Shown: positions 24,421-31,594 of the stretch, in pieces
Layout: every line of letters begins with the position of its first letter
Position numbering within the stretch: position 1 is the first letter of the stretch
Assembly (NCBI GenBank): GCA_028817435.1
Contig: JAPPPQ010000039.1
Coordinates: 1 to 36,614, forward strand
Source of the DNA: Deltaproteobacteria bacterium
GTDB taxonomy: Bacteria > Myxococcota_A > UBA9160 > UBA6930
Reading direction: 5' to 3'
Length of the DNA stretch: 36,614 nt
Notes under the pieces: generated by a model
What the model was told of the DNA's origin: nothing
Databases searched by the model: none
The model's input: the letters and a program-made list of their open reading frames with translations, nothing else
Program-made: the position numbers and the translations under genes

Positions 24421-25190
24421 TATTGCAACACCTCCGCAGCCTGGGTGGGCAGCAGCAGCAGATCGGGCGGCGCCTGCTTGCGCGCAATGCGCAGGCCCTG
24501 GCGCACGGCCCCGGAGTAGCTCGAGGAGACCTCCTCCCACGAGCCGGTGGTCTGGTTCCACGCGCCGGTGTAATCGCCGTCGCTGGTCTGGTAGAGCAGC
24601 AGCACGCGGCCAATGCGCAGGAAGTCCACCTCCCGGGTCTCGCCGTTGATCTCAATGCTGTCGGTGTAGGCTTCGATGGTGTGGCCGAAGTTGTTCTCGA
24701 TGGAGTAGGCCTCGATGATCAGGCGATACTTCTCGGCCACCGTCACATCGGAGCGGTTCAGCAGCTCGCGCAGCCGCGCCACCCGGGTGCGGCGCTCTTC
24801 GAGCAGGAAGGGCACATCGGCCTCCACCACCCGCTCAATCATCTCCACCATGCGCAGCATCAGCGGCACAATGCCGCGCTCCACCTCGGTGACGCCGTCA
24901 ATCTCCTCCTGCAGCCGGACCTTCTCCTCCTGCTGCGCGGTGATGAGCTTCTCCAGCTGGGTGTTGTAGACCTTGAGCGATTCCACCTCCTGGATGACGG
25001 TGCGATACTTGTGCAACAGCTCCTGGGCCTGGTCCGACATCTTGTCGATCCGCTTCTGGGACTGGGCCGCAGCGGCGATGACGGAACCCCGGACCGAGTG
25101 AATCTGGTCCAGCGTCTCCGACTCCGCCCCCGTCCCGCCCACTACGAATCCCGCAGCGAGCGCGGCCGGGATCGTCAGCCAATGGCGCAT
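24420..25190 (-). CDS. DUF3450 periplasmic coiled-coil protein, first gene of the TonB2 operon
   Basis: The 256-residue product has a signal peptide (MRHWLTIPAALAAGFVVGGTGA), then a long coiled-coil segment (about residues 30-110), then a globular part with EVDFLRIGRVLLLYQTSDGDYTGAWN. This is the DUF3450 pattern, whose genes regularly precede TtpC in gammaproteobacterial TonB2 operons (known gene-order association). GGGAGAGC lies before ATG 25190. Six more genes follow on the same strand down to 19643 with overlaps or gaps of no more than 43 bp. Confidence 0.9.
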   Translation of the reverse strand: MRHWLTIPAALAAGFVVGGTGAESETLDQIHSVRGSVIAAAAQSQKRIDKMSDQAQELLHKYRTVIQEVESLKVYNTQLEKLITAQQEEKVRLQEEIDGVTEVERGIVPLMLRMVEMIERVVEADVPFLLEERRTRVARLRELLNRSDVTVAEKYRLIIEAYSIENNFGHTIEAYTDSIEINGETREVDFLRIGRVLLLYQTSDGDYTGAWNQTTGSWEEVSSSYSGAVRQGLRIARKQAPPDLLLLPTQAAEVLQ

Positions 25191-25562
25191 GGTGCTCTCC
25201 CTTCTTGCAAGGCAGGTGGAAGTTGAAGTGCCGCCCCGCCGGGCGGGCCGCCGCTAGTCTATACCGGACCGCCGCCCCGCGCAGCCAAAAATGGCGCCTC
25301 CCGCCACATTTTGCCGCACCCCGCCGCCGGGTGCTGCACCACGAATCCCCCGGGGGAAATGGCGAAAAACGCCCTGATTGCGCGGATATTCCCCGATATT
25401 GCCGGAACCCGGCATGGAGCGGTGGATTTTCGTCCCCTGGCCAGGTGAAAGACCTGTGCTGCTTGGGAAGCGTGCTGATATCCGTAGCTACCGGGGAGGG
25501 GCAGTGGAGGTGAGGAACGGAGGTGCCGTAGGAGCGGGGGACGGATGGATATCGGGATTGGC
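25191..25562 (-). promoter_or_regulatory. Intergenic region with the likely TonB2 operon promoter
   Basis: No convincing gene lies here. On the minus strand TATAGA (25263-25258) is a good -10 candidate, giving a leader of about 60 nt. GC-rich inverted repeats (around 25234-25250) lie in that leader. No standard -35 box is at the right distance; TTGGCT lies 19 nt upstream of the -10. Further upstream are the palindromes CCCCCGGGGG (about 25347-25356) and GGTGCTGCACC (about 25327-25337). No Fur-box-like sequence was recognised. Short open frames on both strands have poor composition and no ribosome-binding site. Confidence 0.4.
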
Positions 25563-25988
25563 CTAGTAGGCAATTGTGAATCGATTTCCGCTGATAAAAA
25601 AGACGCAGTGCTCCAGAGTGTTCATTCCCAGCAGGACATCGAAACCGGGCTGTGCCGCAATTTCTGAAGCCTCTATATTGTGTTGGCTCAACAGACTGCT
25701 CTGTTGCGCCAATTGATTGGGTCCTACGAGAGTATTTGTGGTTATCGGAATGTGGAGGTTGATGCGGTAGATATTGGTGGCTCTGGATCCTGCAATGCCC
25801 ACCACAGGCTTTTGCGTTTTGGGATGCAGGCTGAGTGAATTGATGACGGCCGCGGAGATGCCACACACAGTGGCCCCCGTATCAATCAGCGCTTTCCACG
25901 AGGTCTGTTTTCGGGTGTTGTCCGCAGGGGTGATGATGACATTGATAATTGCCTGCCTATTGACGATCTCTCCGTTATAGGACGGCAT
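25563..25988 (-). CDS. Retropepsin-like aspartic protease (clan AA)
   Basis: The 141-residue product contains KALIDTGATVCGIS with Asp36-Thr37-Gly38, the active-site triad of retropepsin-like proteases, followed by FDVLLGMNTLEHC, which matches the conserved second motif of these folds. With a single DTG it would work as a homodimer. It has no signal peptide or membrane segment, so it is cytoplasmic. Its start overlaps the upstream small gene by 14 bp; GGGAG lies 9 nt before the ATG. The unit is clearly richer in A and T than its neighbours and uses codons such as ATA and AAT, suggesting transfer. The target protein is unknown; the overlapping partner is the obvious candidate. Confidence 0.82.
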   Translation of the reverse strand: MPSYNGEIVNRQAIINVIITPADNTRKQTSWKALIDTGATVCGISAAVINSLSLHPKTQKPVVGIAGSRATNIYRINLHIPITTNTLVGPNQLAQQSSLLSQHNIEASEIAAQPGFDVLLGMNTLEHCVFFISGNRFTIAY

Positions 25989-26244
25989 GGGCGTAAGCTC
26001 CCATATTGATCGGCGTGTTGTCCACCTCCTGAATAGAGAACGGTTCCGCCTGGAAAAGCAGATTTCCCGCTTTCTCAGCGTCTTCCCAGGTGTTGAACAA
26101 TTCGATGATCTTTCCGCTCTGCATCAAGGCATACAGGCCATGGTTTTGCTGATGGAAGTCTGCTCCCAACTGTTCGAACGCCTTGTAATTGCGTTCCACT
26201 TCCCTCTGCTGGGCTTCTCTGGACACCGTTTGCTCTGTGTTCAT
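25975..26244 (-). CDS. Small protein paired with the retropepsin-like protease (DUF5678-like)
   Basis: The 89-residue product has a helical start, then GLYALMQSGKIIELFNTWEDAEKAG and FSIQEVDNTPINMGAYAHAV. The middle resembles the DUF5678-type pattern (an ALM-x-G-IVE-F-T-x-DA core), and I recall very similar small proteins placed just before bacterial retropepsins. The function is unknown. ATG 26244 follows a purine-rich stretch; an upstream ATG at 26283 would add 13 residues. The 14-bp overlap with the protease gene indicates co-translation and probably a working pair such as substrate, adaptor or inhibitor with protease. Confidence 0.72.
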   Translation of the reverse strand: MNTEQTVSREAQQREVERNYKAFEQLGADFHQQNHGLYALMQSGKIIELFNTWEDAEKAGNLLFQAEPFSIQEVDNTPINMGAYAHAVL

Positions 26245-26367
26245 TTTGCCCGCCCTTCTGTGAGGTTTTGGCGCGCAGTCCAAGCGATTTCCCTTGCGCC
26301 TTCGGAGCCCAGCTTACCGCTCTTGGCACGCCCGCTGCCACTGGTGGCTGTGCGACCAATTCAGCGC

Positions 26368-26832
26368 TCAGCCCCGGCGGGCGGCCCAGCCGCCGGGGGT
26401 GCGGCCCTCTACCCGCACCTGCCGCCGGGTGAAGCGCCAGGGGGCGTTTGGGGCGGCGCGCCGGTATTCGTCCCGGTAGAGGCCCCAGTGGTCGAGGCCC
26501 CGGGCCGTCAGCACCAGGAAGTAGGCGCGGCCCCGGGCGCAGAGCGGGCTCTCGAAGTCAATCTGGTGGCTGGCCGTGAAATGGCGCAGCCGTTGCGGCG
26601 CGCCTTCGGCCCGGGCCGATTTCTCCAGCAGCGCGCGGATTTCCCGCCTGCCCCGGTAGCTCTCGCCGGGCCGGGCCTGCGGGCCGGGGGCGGGCGCAGC
26701 CTCGATATCCAGCCGCCCGTCCTCGGCAAAGAGCGCCAGCATCTCCTCAAAGCGCCCGGAATCGCCGGCCTGGTTGTAGCGGGCGGCCAGCTCCTGAATC
26801 TCCTCCCGCGCCGCGCGCTCCCAGTCTTCCAT
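26368..26832 (-). CDS. NTF2-like (SnoaL/limonene-1,2-epoxide hydrolase-like) protein
   Basis: The 154-residue product starts WERAAREEIQELAARYNQAGDSGRFEEMLALFAEDGRLDI, the helix-helix-strand opening of NTF2-like enzymes and binding proteins. It then has RGRREIRALLEKS, RHFTASHQIDF and a terminal WRFTRRQVRVEG. Members include isomerases, hydrolases and ring-hydroxylating dioxygenase beta-like subunits. A catalytic role cannot be set from the sequence. GGGGGAGAAAGC precedes ATG 26832. It is divergent from the small membrane protein at 26940, and a TACTAT hexamer at 26865-26860 (minus strand) may be its -10. Confidence 0.82.
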   Translation of the reverse strand: MEDWERAAREEIQELAARYNQAGDSGRFEEMLALFAEDGRLDIEAAPAPGPQARPGESYRGRREIRALLEKSARAEGAPQRLRHFTASHQIDFESPLCARGRAYFLVLTARGLDHWGLYRDEYRRAAPNAPWRFTRRQVRVEGRTPGGWAARRG

Positions 26833-26939
26833 GCTTTCTCCCCCCTGTCCGCACGCCCATAGTAGGGGAGGGGGCGGGCTGCAGGCGCCGTGTGGGATAC
26901 ACTGGGCCAGCGCGCCGCCACCGGCGCGGGGGAGGGGCA

Positions 26940-27224
26940 ATGAACGGGCCTGGCGCATTCTTCCGGCGCTTGTGGAGCGGCTTGCTGCAGCCCATGCTGA
27001 TGTTTCTGCTCTTCGGCGCGATTCTCTGCGGCGGGCTGTTCGGCCTGCTGTCCGCCACTGTCGGCGTGGTCTATCTCGCCACCGCATTCCCCATCTTCAC
27101 CTCGCTGCACGAGGCCGATCCCGCCCTCATCGCCGGCGTTCTCATCGCCGCCGCCATTCTCGCCGCGGCCGTTCTGCTCTGCTTCGTCCTCTACATCGCC
27201 GCCCGCCGCCGCCGCTCGAACTGA
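26940..27224 (+). CDS. Small membrane protein of unknown function
   Basis: The 94-residue product has two strong membrane helices (about residues 15-48, PMLMFLLFGAILCGGLFGLLSATVGVVYLA, and 62-87, ALIAGVLIAAAILAAAVLLCFVLYI). It ends with a basic tail (AARRRRSN), which should lie in the cytoplasm. I do not recognise the family. GGGGAGGGGC precedes ATG 26940, and TACACT at 26898-26903 may be a -10 element. It converges with the btuB-like gene, ending 19 bp from its stop. Confidence 0.7.
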   Translation: MNGPGAFFRRLWSGLLQPMLMFLLFGAILCGGLFGLLSATVGVVYLATAFPIFTSLHEADPALIAGVLIAAAILAAAVLLCFVLYIAARRRRSN

Positions 27225-27243
27225 TGCGGCGGCGGCGCGGCGT

Positions 27244-29226
27244 TCAGAGCTGCAGATCCAGGAACACGCGCAGGGTGCGGCCGAGGGTTCCGTAGCCGTC
27301 TATTTCCTGGTAATCGCGGTCGGTGGCGTTGTGCAGGTGCGCGCGCAGTCCGGCGTTTTTGCCGAGGCGCAATTTCAGATTCAGGTCCAGCAGAGTGTGA
27401 GCGCCGAGGCGCACATTGCCCACATCGCGCCGCTCTCCGGTGTAATGCAGCACGGCCTCGCCTTCGATGGCGCTGCGCGCAAAGCCCAGGGCCAGCCGCG
27501 CGGTGTCGGGGCGGCGCAGTGCGTGGCTCCCCTGCGCATGAGATTGAATGCGCGTGTGGGCGGCGGCCAGCCACAGCGGCCCGGCACTCAGGCGCGCTTC
27601 GAGTTCCACGCCCCGGTAGCGCGCGCGGCTCACATTGAAGTAGCTCGCAGTGGAAGGGGGCGTGAAGACGAAGTCAATCATATCGCGGTAGTGCTGCTGA
27701 AAACCGCGGGCTTCGCCGCGCAGCTGCAGGCCGGGCTTGGGATCGAGGGAGAAGCGCAGCCCGAAGTCGTAGCTGCGCGAGCGCTCCGGAGAGAGCGCGC
27801 GGTTGCCGGAGCCGGCGTTGAAAATCTGGAAGGGACTCGGCGCGCGAAAGGCGCTGCCGCCGCTCGCCACCAAATCCACCCCCGGCAGCAGTTCGTAGCG
27901 CCCGCCCAGTTGCCAGGTGAGGGCGCTGCCGGCCTCGGAGTGGCGCTCGTAGCGCAGCCCGGCGTCCAGCCCCAGCGCGCCCACCTGCCAGTCGCCGCGG
28001 GCAAATGCGCCCGCCCGGCTGGTGCGCGCATCCAGCCGGGTGAAGCTGCGCAGTTCCTCGCGCAGCGCCTCGAAATCCGCGCCGGCCAGAAGCTGCACCG
28101 CGCCGAAGGAGGCTTCGCCCACAAGGCTCGCCTGGCGGGAACGCCCTTCGCGCCGGTTGCCCGAGGGCCAATCGCTGCGCCGCAGCCGCCGCTCTGCCAG
28201 CAGCGCCCGGCTCTGCAGGGGGCCGAAGCGCGGCAGATCCAGTTGCCAGCCCAGTTGCGTCTCCCGGGTGTCGTGGCGGGCCCGCGCGTCGTCGGGATTG
28301 ACGGGGAAGCCGCCGTCGTAGTCCGCTTCAATCCAGCTGTGGCGCGCATTCAGCGCGCTGCGCAGGCCGAAGCCGTCGAGGGCAATGCGGCCCTGCAGTT
28401 GGGTGTTGCGCGCCTCATCGCGCTCGCCCTCGCCGCGGGGCAACAGCACGCCGCCGCGCCTGCGGTAGGCGGAGACTTCCCCGCTTTCGTGGTGCGAAAT
28501 GCCGGCGTTGTAGGCGAGGCCCCGCGTTTCGCCCGAGAGCAGCGCGCTGCCGCTGCGCCAGCAACGCCCGGCCCGGCATGCGCCGTGCTCGCCATGGCCG
28601 AAGCCCAGCCGCCCCGAAAATCCCCGGCCGGTGCGGCTCGCGCGGGTGAAGATTTGCACCACGCCGCCCGCGGCGTCTGCGCCGAACAAGGTGCTCTGCG
28701 CGCCGCGCAGCAATTCCACCCGTTCGATGTTCTCCGCCGGAAGCTGCCCCCAGTTCGCGCCGCCGGAGATGTCGTCCTTCACGCGCACGCCGTCCACAAT
28801 CACCTGCACCCGCTCGCCGTTGCCGCCGCGCACAAACAGCGAGGACTGCTGGCCGGGGCCGCCGCTGCGGTTCGGCGCAGCGCCCAGCGCGCCGCGCAGC
28901 ACATCCAGCAAATCCACCGCGCCGCTGCGCTCAATCTCCTCGCGGCCAATCACCTCCACCGCGGCGCTCTGCGCGGCGAGCGGCACGCCGCGCAGCCGCC
29001 GGCCCACCACGACGATTTCCTCCACATCGCCGGGCCGCGGACGCGCCGCGTTGCGCCGTGCGGGCGGTTGCGCCGTGCGGGCGGCGTCCGCATCGGCGGA
29101 TTCGGCCGCCGCAGCTGCCGCGTGGGCCGGGCGCGAAAACGCGGGCGGCCCTGCGAGCGAGGCGAAGAGAGAGAAACAGGCGAGCGTAGTGGAGAAAGCG
29201 AAGCGATTGCGGTCCTGCGCCGGCAT
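27244..29226 (-). CDS. btuB: BtuB-like TonB-dependent vitamin B12 receptor
   Basis: This 660-residue outer-membrane receptor imports cobalamin using TonB energy. A signal peptide (ending near AHAAAAAA) is followed by the TonB box EEIVVVG, a plug domain with NIERVELLRGAQSTLFGADAAGGVVQIFTR and a 22-strand barrel pattern. The barrel ends with GTLGRTLRVFLDLQL. The size is close to E. coli BtuB. An upstream cobalamin riboswitch on the same strand makes the vitamin assignment firm. One odd detail is a CRAGRC pair in an early barrel loop. The start at 29226 has GGAGG 5 nt upstream. The nearby TonB2 operon could drive it. Confidence 0.93.
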   Translation of the reverse strand: MPAQDRNRFAFSTTLACFSLFASLAGPPAFSRPAHAAAAAAESADADAARTAQPPARRNAARPRPGDVEEIVVVGRRLRGVPLAAQSAAVEVIGREEIERSGAVDLLDVLRGALGAAPNRSGGPGQQSSLFVRGGNGERVQVIVDGVRVKDDISGGANWGQLPAENIERVELLRGAQSTLFGADAAGGVVQIFTRASRTGRGFSGRLGFGHGEHGACRAGRCWRSGSALLSGETRGLAYNAGISHHESGEVSAYRRRGGVLLPRGEGERDEARNTQLQGRIALDGFGLRSALNARHSWIEADYDGGFPVNPDDARARHDTRETQLGWQLDLPRFGPLQSRALLAERRLRRSDWPSGNRREGRSRQASLVGEASFGAVQLLAGADFEALREELRSFTRLDARTSRAGAFARGDWQVGALGLDAGLRYERHSEAGSALTWQLGGRYELLPGVDLVASGGSAFRAPSPFQIFNAGSGNRALSPERSRSYDFGLRFSLDPKPGLQLRGEARGFQQHYRDMIDFVFTPPSTASYFNVSRARYRGVELEARLSAGPLWLAAAHTRIQSHAQGSHALRRPDTARLALGFARSAIEGEAVLHYTGERRDVGNVRLGAHTLLDLNLKLRLGKNAGLRAHLHNATDRDYQEIDGYGTLGRTLRVFLDLQL

Positions 29227-29239
29227 CGGAACCTCCGTG

Positions 29240-29258
29240 CACCCCCTTCGCGGGGGTG
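29240..29258 (-). promoter_or_regulatory. Hairpin next to the btuB ribosome-binding site
   Basis: CACCCCC (29240-29246) and GGGGGTG (29252-29258) form a 7-bp GC stem with a 5-nt loop. On the minus strand it ends 3 nt before the btuB GGAGG. No T-run follows, so it is not an intrinsic terminator. It is probably part of the riboswitch expression platform, controlling translation start; this is inferred from position. Confidence 0.45.
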
Positions 29259-29319
29259 AGGGGCTCCGGGCCGGTCCCTCCGGCGCGAGGCCTCCGCACC
29301 ACTCTCATCCGCGAAGAGC

Positions 29320-29515
29320 AGTTGCGAAAGCCGCCCGGACAGGTCTCCTGGCTGACGGATTTACGCGGGGAACCCGCGAGCGCTGCGGCGGCCCTTCCCG
29401 GGCCAAAGCCCAGTGGCTTGCCGCCGCAGCATTTCCGATCACAGTGGCGCGACCGCGGCCGATTTACACGGCACTTCCCTCGAAGCCCTTGCGGGGCGCC
29501 CGTGCGGCGCGAGCA
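29320..29515 (-). ncRNA. Cobalamin riboswitch (adenosylcobalamin type)
   Basis: Read on the minus strand, the conserved pieces occur in the right order: GAGGGAAGTGCCGTGTAAATC (about 29482-29461), GCGCCACTGTGA (29450-29439), AAGCCACTGGG (about 29419-29409), and the B12 box CAGCCAGGAGACCTGT (29354-29339). These match the known cobalamin riboswitch core. It lies directly upstream of the btuB-like gene, so bound cobalamin would reduce receptor production. The outer edges are approximate. The downstream 95-nt leader lacks a T-run terminator, favouring control of translation. Confidence 0.93.
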
Positions 29516-29549
29516 CCCTCGCACACCCCGGCCCGCCGCGCAACCCCGC

Positions 29550-30668
29550 TCAGAGCAGGGCGCGCAGCGCGGCGGCGAGGCGCTCGACGCAGTGCCGTTG
29601 CGCGTTTTCGCCCATCAGGCCAATGCGCCAGACTTCACCGGCCAGCGGGCCGAGGCCGGCGCCGATTTCAATGCCGTGCTCGTCCAGCAGGCGGCGGCGC
29701 AGCTTCGCCTCTGCCGCGCCGCGCAGCGCCGCGGGCAAGCGCAGCGTGGTAAGTGGCGGCAGGCGCAGCGGCTCGGCCACCAGCGGCACGAGATTCAGCG
29801 CCTGCATTTGCGTTATCAGCGCGCGCCCCGCTTCCCGGTGGCGCTCTGCCCTTGCCGCCATGCCTTCTTCTTCCACAATGCGAAGCCCCTCGGCCAGCGC
29901 ATAGATTGCAGAAATGGGCGCGGTGTGGTGATAGACCCGCGCGCCGCCGCCGTAATATGCGCCGAGCAGGCCCACATCCATGAACCAGCTCTGAACAGGC
30001 TGCTTGCGCCGGCGCACCCGGCGCAGCGCGCGCTCTCCAAAAGAAACGGGCGAAAGGCCGGGCGGACAGGAGAGGCACTTTTGCGTGCCGCTGTATGCGG
30101 CGTCCACGCCCCAATCGTCCAGGCGCAGCGGCACGCCGCCCAGCGAGGTGACGCAATCGAGCACCAGCAGGGCATCCGCTTCGCGCGTTGCCTGCGCAAT
30201 CTCTGCGACGGGCTGCAGCACGCCGGTGGAAGTCTCTGCGTGCACCAGCGCCACCACGCGCGGCCGCACCTTGTTGATGGCGCTGCGCATTTCGCCCGGG
30301 TCCAGCGCCTCGCCCCAGCTGCATTCCACTCTTGTCACGCGCGCGCCAATGCGCCGCGCCACCTCGCAGAGCCGCTCGCCGAACACCCCCGCCACGCCCA
30401 CCACCGCGGCGTCTCCCGGCTCCAGCAGATTCGCCAGGCAGCACTCCATTCCCGCGCTGCCCGGCGCCGAAAGCGGCAGTGTCAGCGCATTGCGCGTCCC
30501 GAACACCCGCCGCAGCCGCGCCTGCACCTCATCCAAAATCGCCAGAAACGCCGGATCCAAATGCCCGAGCAGCGGCTGCCCCATTGCCGCCAGAACCCGC
30601 GGCTGCACATTGCTGGGGCCGGGGCCGAGCAACAGCCGCGGCAGTATGGGTCTAGTTTCGGTGGGCAT
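29550..30668 (-). CDS. Class V PLP-dependent aminotransferase (alanine/serine-glyoxylate type)
   Basis: The 372-residue cytosolic product has LLLGPGPSNVQPRVLAAM at its start, the hallmark of the alanine-glyoxylate/serine-pyruvate aminotransferase group. The PLP lysine is in YSGTQKCLSCPPGLSPVSF, and DCVTSLGGVPLRLDDWGVD supplies the cofactor Asp. It would transaminate glyoxylate, hydroxypyruvate or a related oxoacid. I favour ATG 30668; the upstream ATG at 30719 sits inside a palindrome and adds an unrelated segment. No Shine-Dalgarno sequence precedes 30668, but TATTCT lies 8 nt before it, so the mRNA may be leaderless. btuB lies downstream with its own riboswitch. Confidence 0.9.
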   Translation of the reverse strand: MPTETRPILPRLLLGPGPSNVQPRVLAAMGQPLLGHLDPAFLAILDEVQARLRRVFGTRNALTLPLSAPGSAGMECCLANLLEPGDAAVVGVAGVFGERLCEVARRIGARVTRVECSWGEALDPGEMRSAINKVRPRVVALVHAETSTGVLQPVAEIAQATREADALLVLDCVTSLGGVPLRLDDWGVDAAYSGTQKCLSCPPGLSPVSFGERALRRVRRRKQPVQSWFMDVGLLGAYYGGGARVYHHTAPISAIYALAEGLRIVEEEGMAARAERHREAGRALITQMQALNLVPLVAEPLRLPPLTTLRLPAALRGAAEAKLRRRLLDEHGIEIGAGLGPLAGEVWRIGLMGENAQRHCVERLAAALRALL

Positions 30669-30711
30669 GGAGGGAGAGAATAATAACCCGCAGCGCAGCC
30701 GGGTGCCTTTC

Positions 30712-30728
30712 AGAGACATGGTGTCTCT
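30712..30728. repeat. Perfect inverted repeat at the edge of the AT-rich island
   Basis: AGAGACA (30712-30718) and TGTCTCT (30722-30728) are exact inverted copies separated by TGG. The element sits where base composition changes from GC-rich (aminotransferase side) to AT-rich (island side). It could be an operator for the aminotransferase gene, about 45-60 bp before its start, or a remnant of an insertion boundary. No second copy was found by eye at the other side of the island. Confidence 0.4.
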
Positions 30729-30749
30729 AATTCGTTTAAGGGTCGGAGC

Positions 30750-30863
30750 CTACGGTAATTTTCTGGCTTTGGCAGCGGCATCAACAAAGCCTCTAGGAGC
30801 TAGGCAAATTCCCCGTGGCTTCCATGATTTTCCTTTCTTTGCTGGGTTTCCAGTGATAAGCAT
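30750..30863 (-). CDS. Possible 37-residue small protein or readthrough tail
   Basis: The frame reads MLITGNPAKKGKSWKPRGIC followed by LAPRGFVDAAAKARKLP. Its codons are of the coding-like type (many purine-first codons). It begins 9 nt after the TAG of the two-domain 202-residue gene and is in the same frame as it, so readthrough of that amber codon would add 40 residues. There is no ribosome-binding site for independent translation. Alternatives are a decayed gene end or chance. It lies between the aminotransferase and the island. Confidence 0.3.
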   Translation of the reverse strand: MLITGNPAKKGKSWKPRGICLAPRGFVDAAAKARKLP

Positions 30864-30872
30864 AGTAGATTT

Positions 30873-31481
30873 CTAGGTTTGGTTCGTTTGCTGTGCCATT
30901 TCCAGAATGGTGAACGTAAACCATTCGTTTTCGTTTTTCCTGCTTTGGGCTAGATGTTGTATGATTCCTGGTGCTACCTGTTTGATTCCTTCTGCTGGGA
31001 GCATATGGAGCGGTGGACATACTTCTTCCCCTTCGGTTGCACGCATAATGTCCAAAATGTCTCGTGCGAGCTTCATTCGGTTGTGCACATCCCATGTCCC
31101 GGGAGGCCCGAGTACCAGCCAATTTGCTTTGTCTCCGGGCTTGGCTAAGATCGGCGTCAGACCGTATTGTTCGTGAGTGTGTGGTATGGCCTCTTCGCTT
31201 TTCCTAGTCGTGATGAGGAAATTGACGAATTCCTCCTCGCTTTCGGCACTGGGATAGATGGCTTGCATGAATCCGGGGGCGGGCCAATCGATTTTGGGCC
31301 CCGTTCCGTTGGGAGGATTGGCCAAGTTGGCACTTGCTGCCTCGGTCTGGAGGGCTGCCTGCTGGATCGTTTTGATGAAGTGGAGAGCATTGTAGGGTTT
31401 GCTGCCCGTCGGGGGCATTATGATCAGCCACCGGCTGGTTTCCCCTCTCATCGGTGCAAGGTGAATCAATTGTGCTTGCAT
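30873..31481 (-). CDS. Protein of unknown function made of two copies of one domain
   Basis: The 202-residue cytoplasmic product (no signal peptide or membrane helix) is an internal duplication. Residues 5-24 align without gaps with 108-127 (shared L, G, W, L, P, P around RWLIIMPP and NWLVLGPP). Residues 68-90 align with 170-192 (APGxxQ, S, E, E, F, I). The two copies are about 103 residues apart. I do not recognise the domain. I chose ATG 31481 because AGAGGAATTCCC lies before it; the frame is open to an ATG at 31562. The codons are AT-richer than the surroundings. It is divergent from the gene at 31595 and ends in TAG followed by an in-frame tail. Confidence 0.7.
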   Translation of the reverse strand: MQAQLIHLAPMRGETSRWLIIMPPTGSKPYNALHFIKTIQQAALQTEAASANLANPPNGTGPKIDWPAPGFMQAIYPSAESEEEFVNFLITTRKSEEAIPHTHEQYGLTPILAKPGDKANWLVLGPPGTWDVHNRMKLARDILDIMRATEGEEVCPPLHMLPAEGIKQVAPGIIQHLAQSRKNENEWFTFTILEMAQQTNQT

Positions 31482-31594
31482 TGGGAATTCCTCTTTTATT
31501 GGGGCCTTTGCCCGGCTTGTGCTTGGTTGTTTATTGGCTTTGCCTTTGTTATGCTTCGGCATCTGTTTTGCGGCGTTACCTGCGGGGAGGTTCC

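Noticed and set aside
25205..25573. Short open frames on both strands between the TonB2 operon and the retropepsin gene
   Set aside because: They have no ribosome-binding site, poor composition, and overlap the probable promoter; treated as non-coding.
30793..31122. 109-residue minus-strand frame overlapping the end of the two-domain gene
   Set aside because: It is out of frame with the duplicated-domain protein, has no ribosome-binding site, and its composition is poor.
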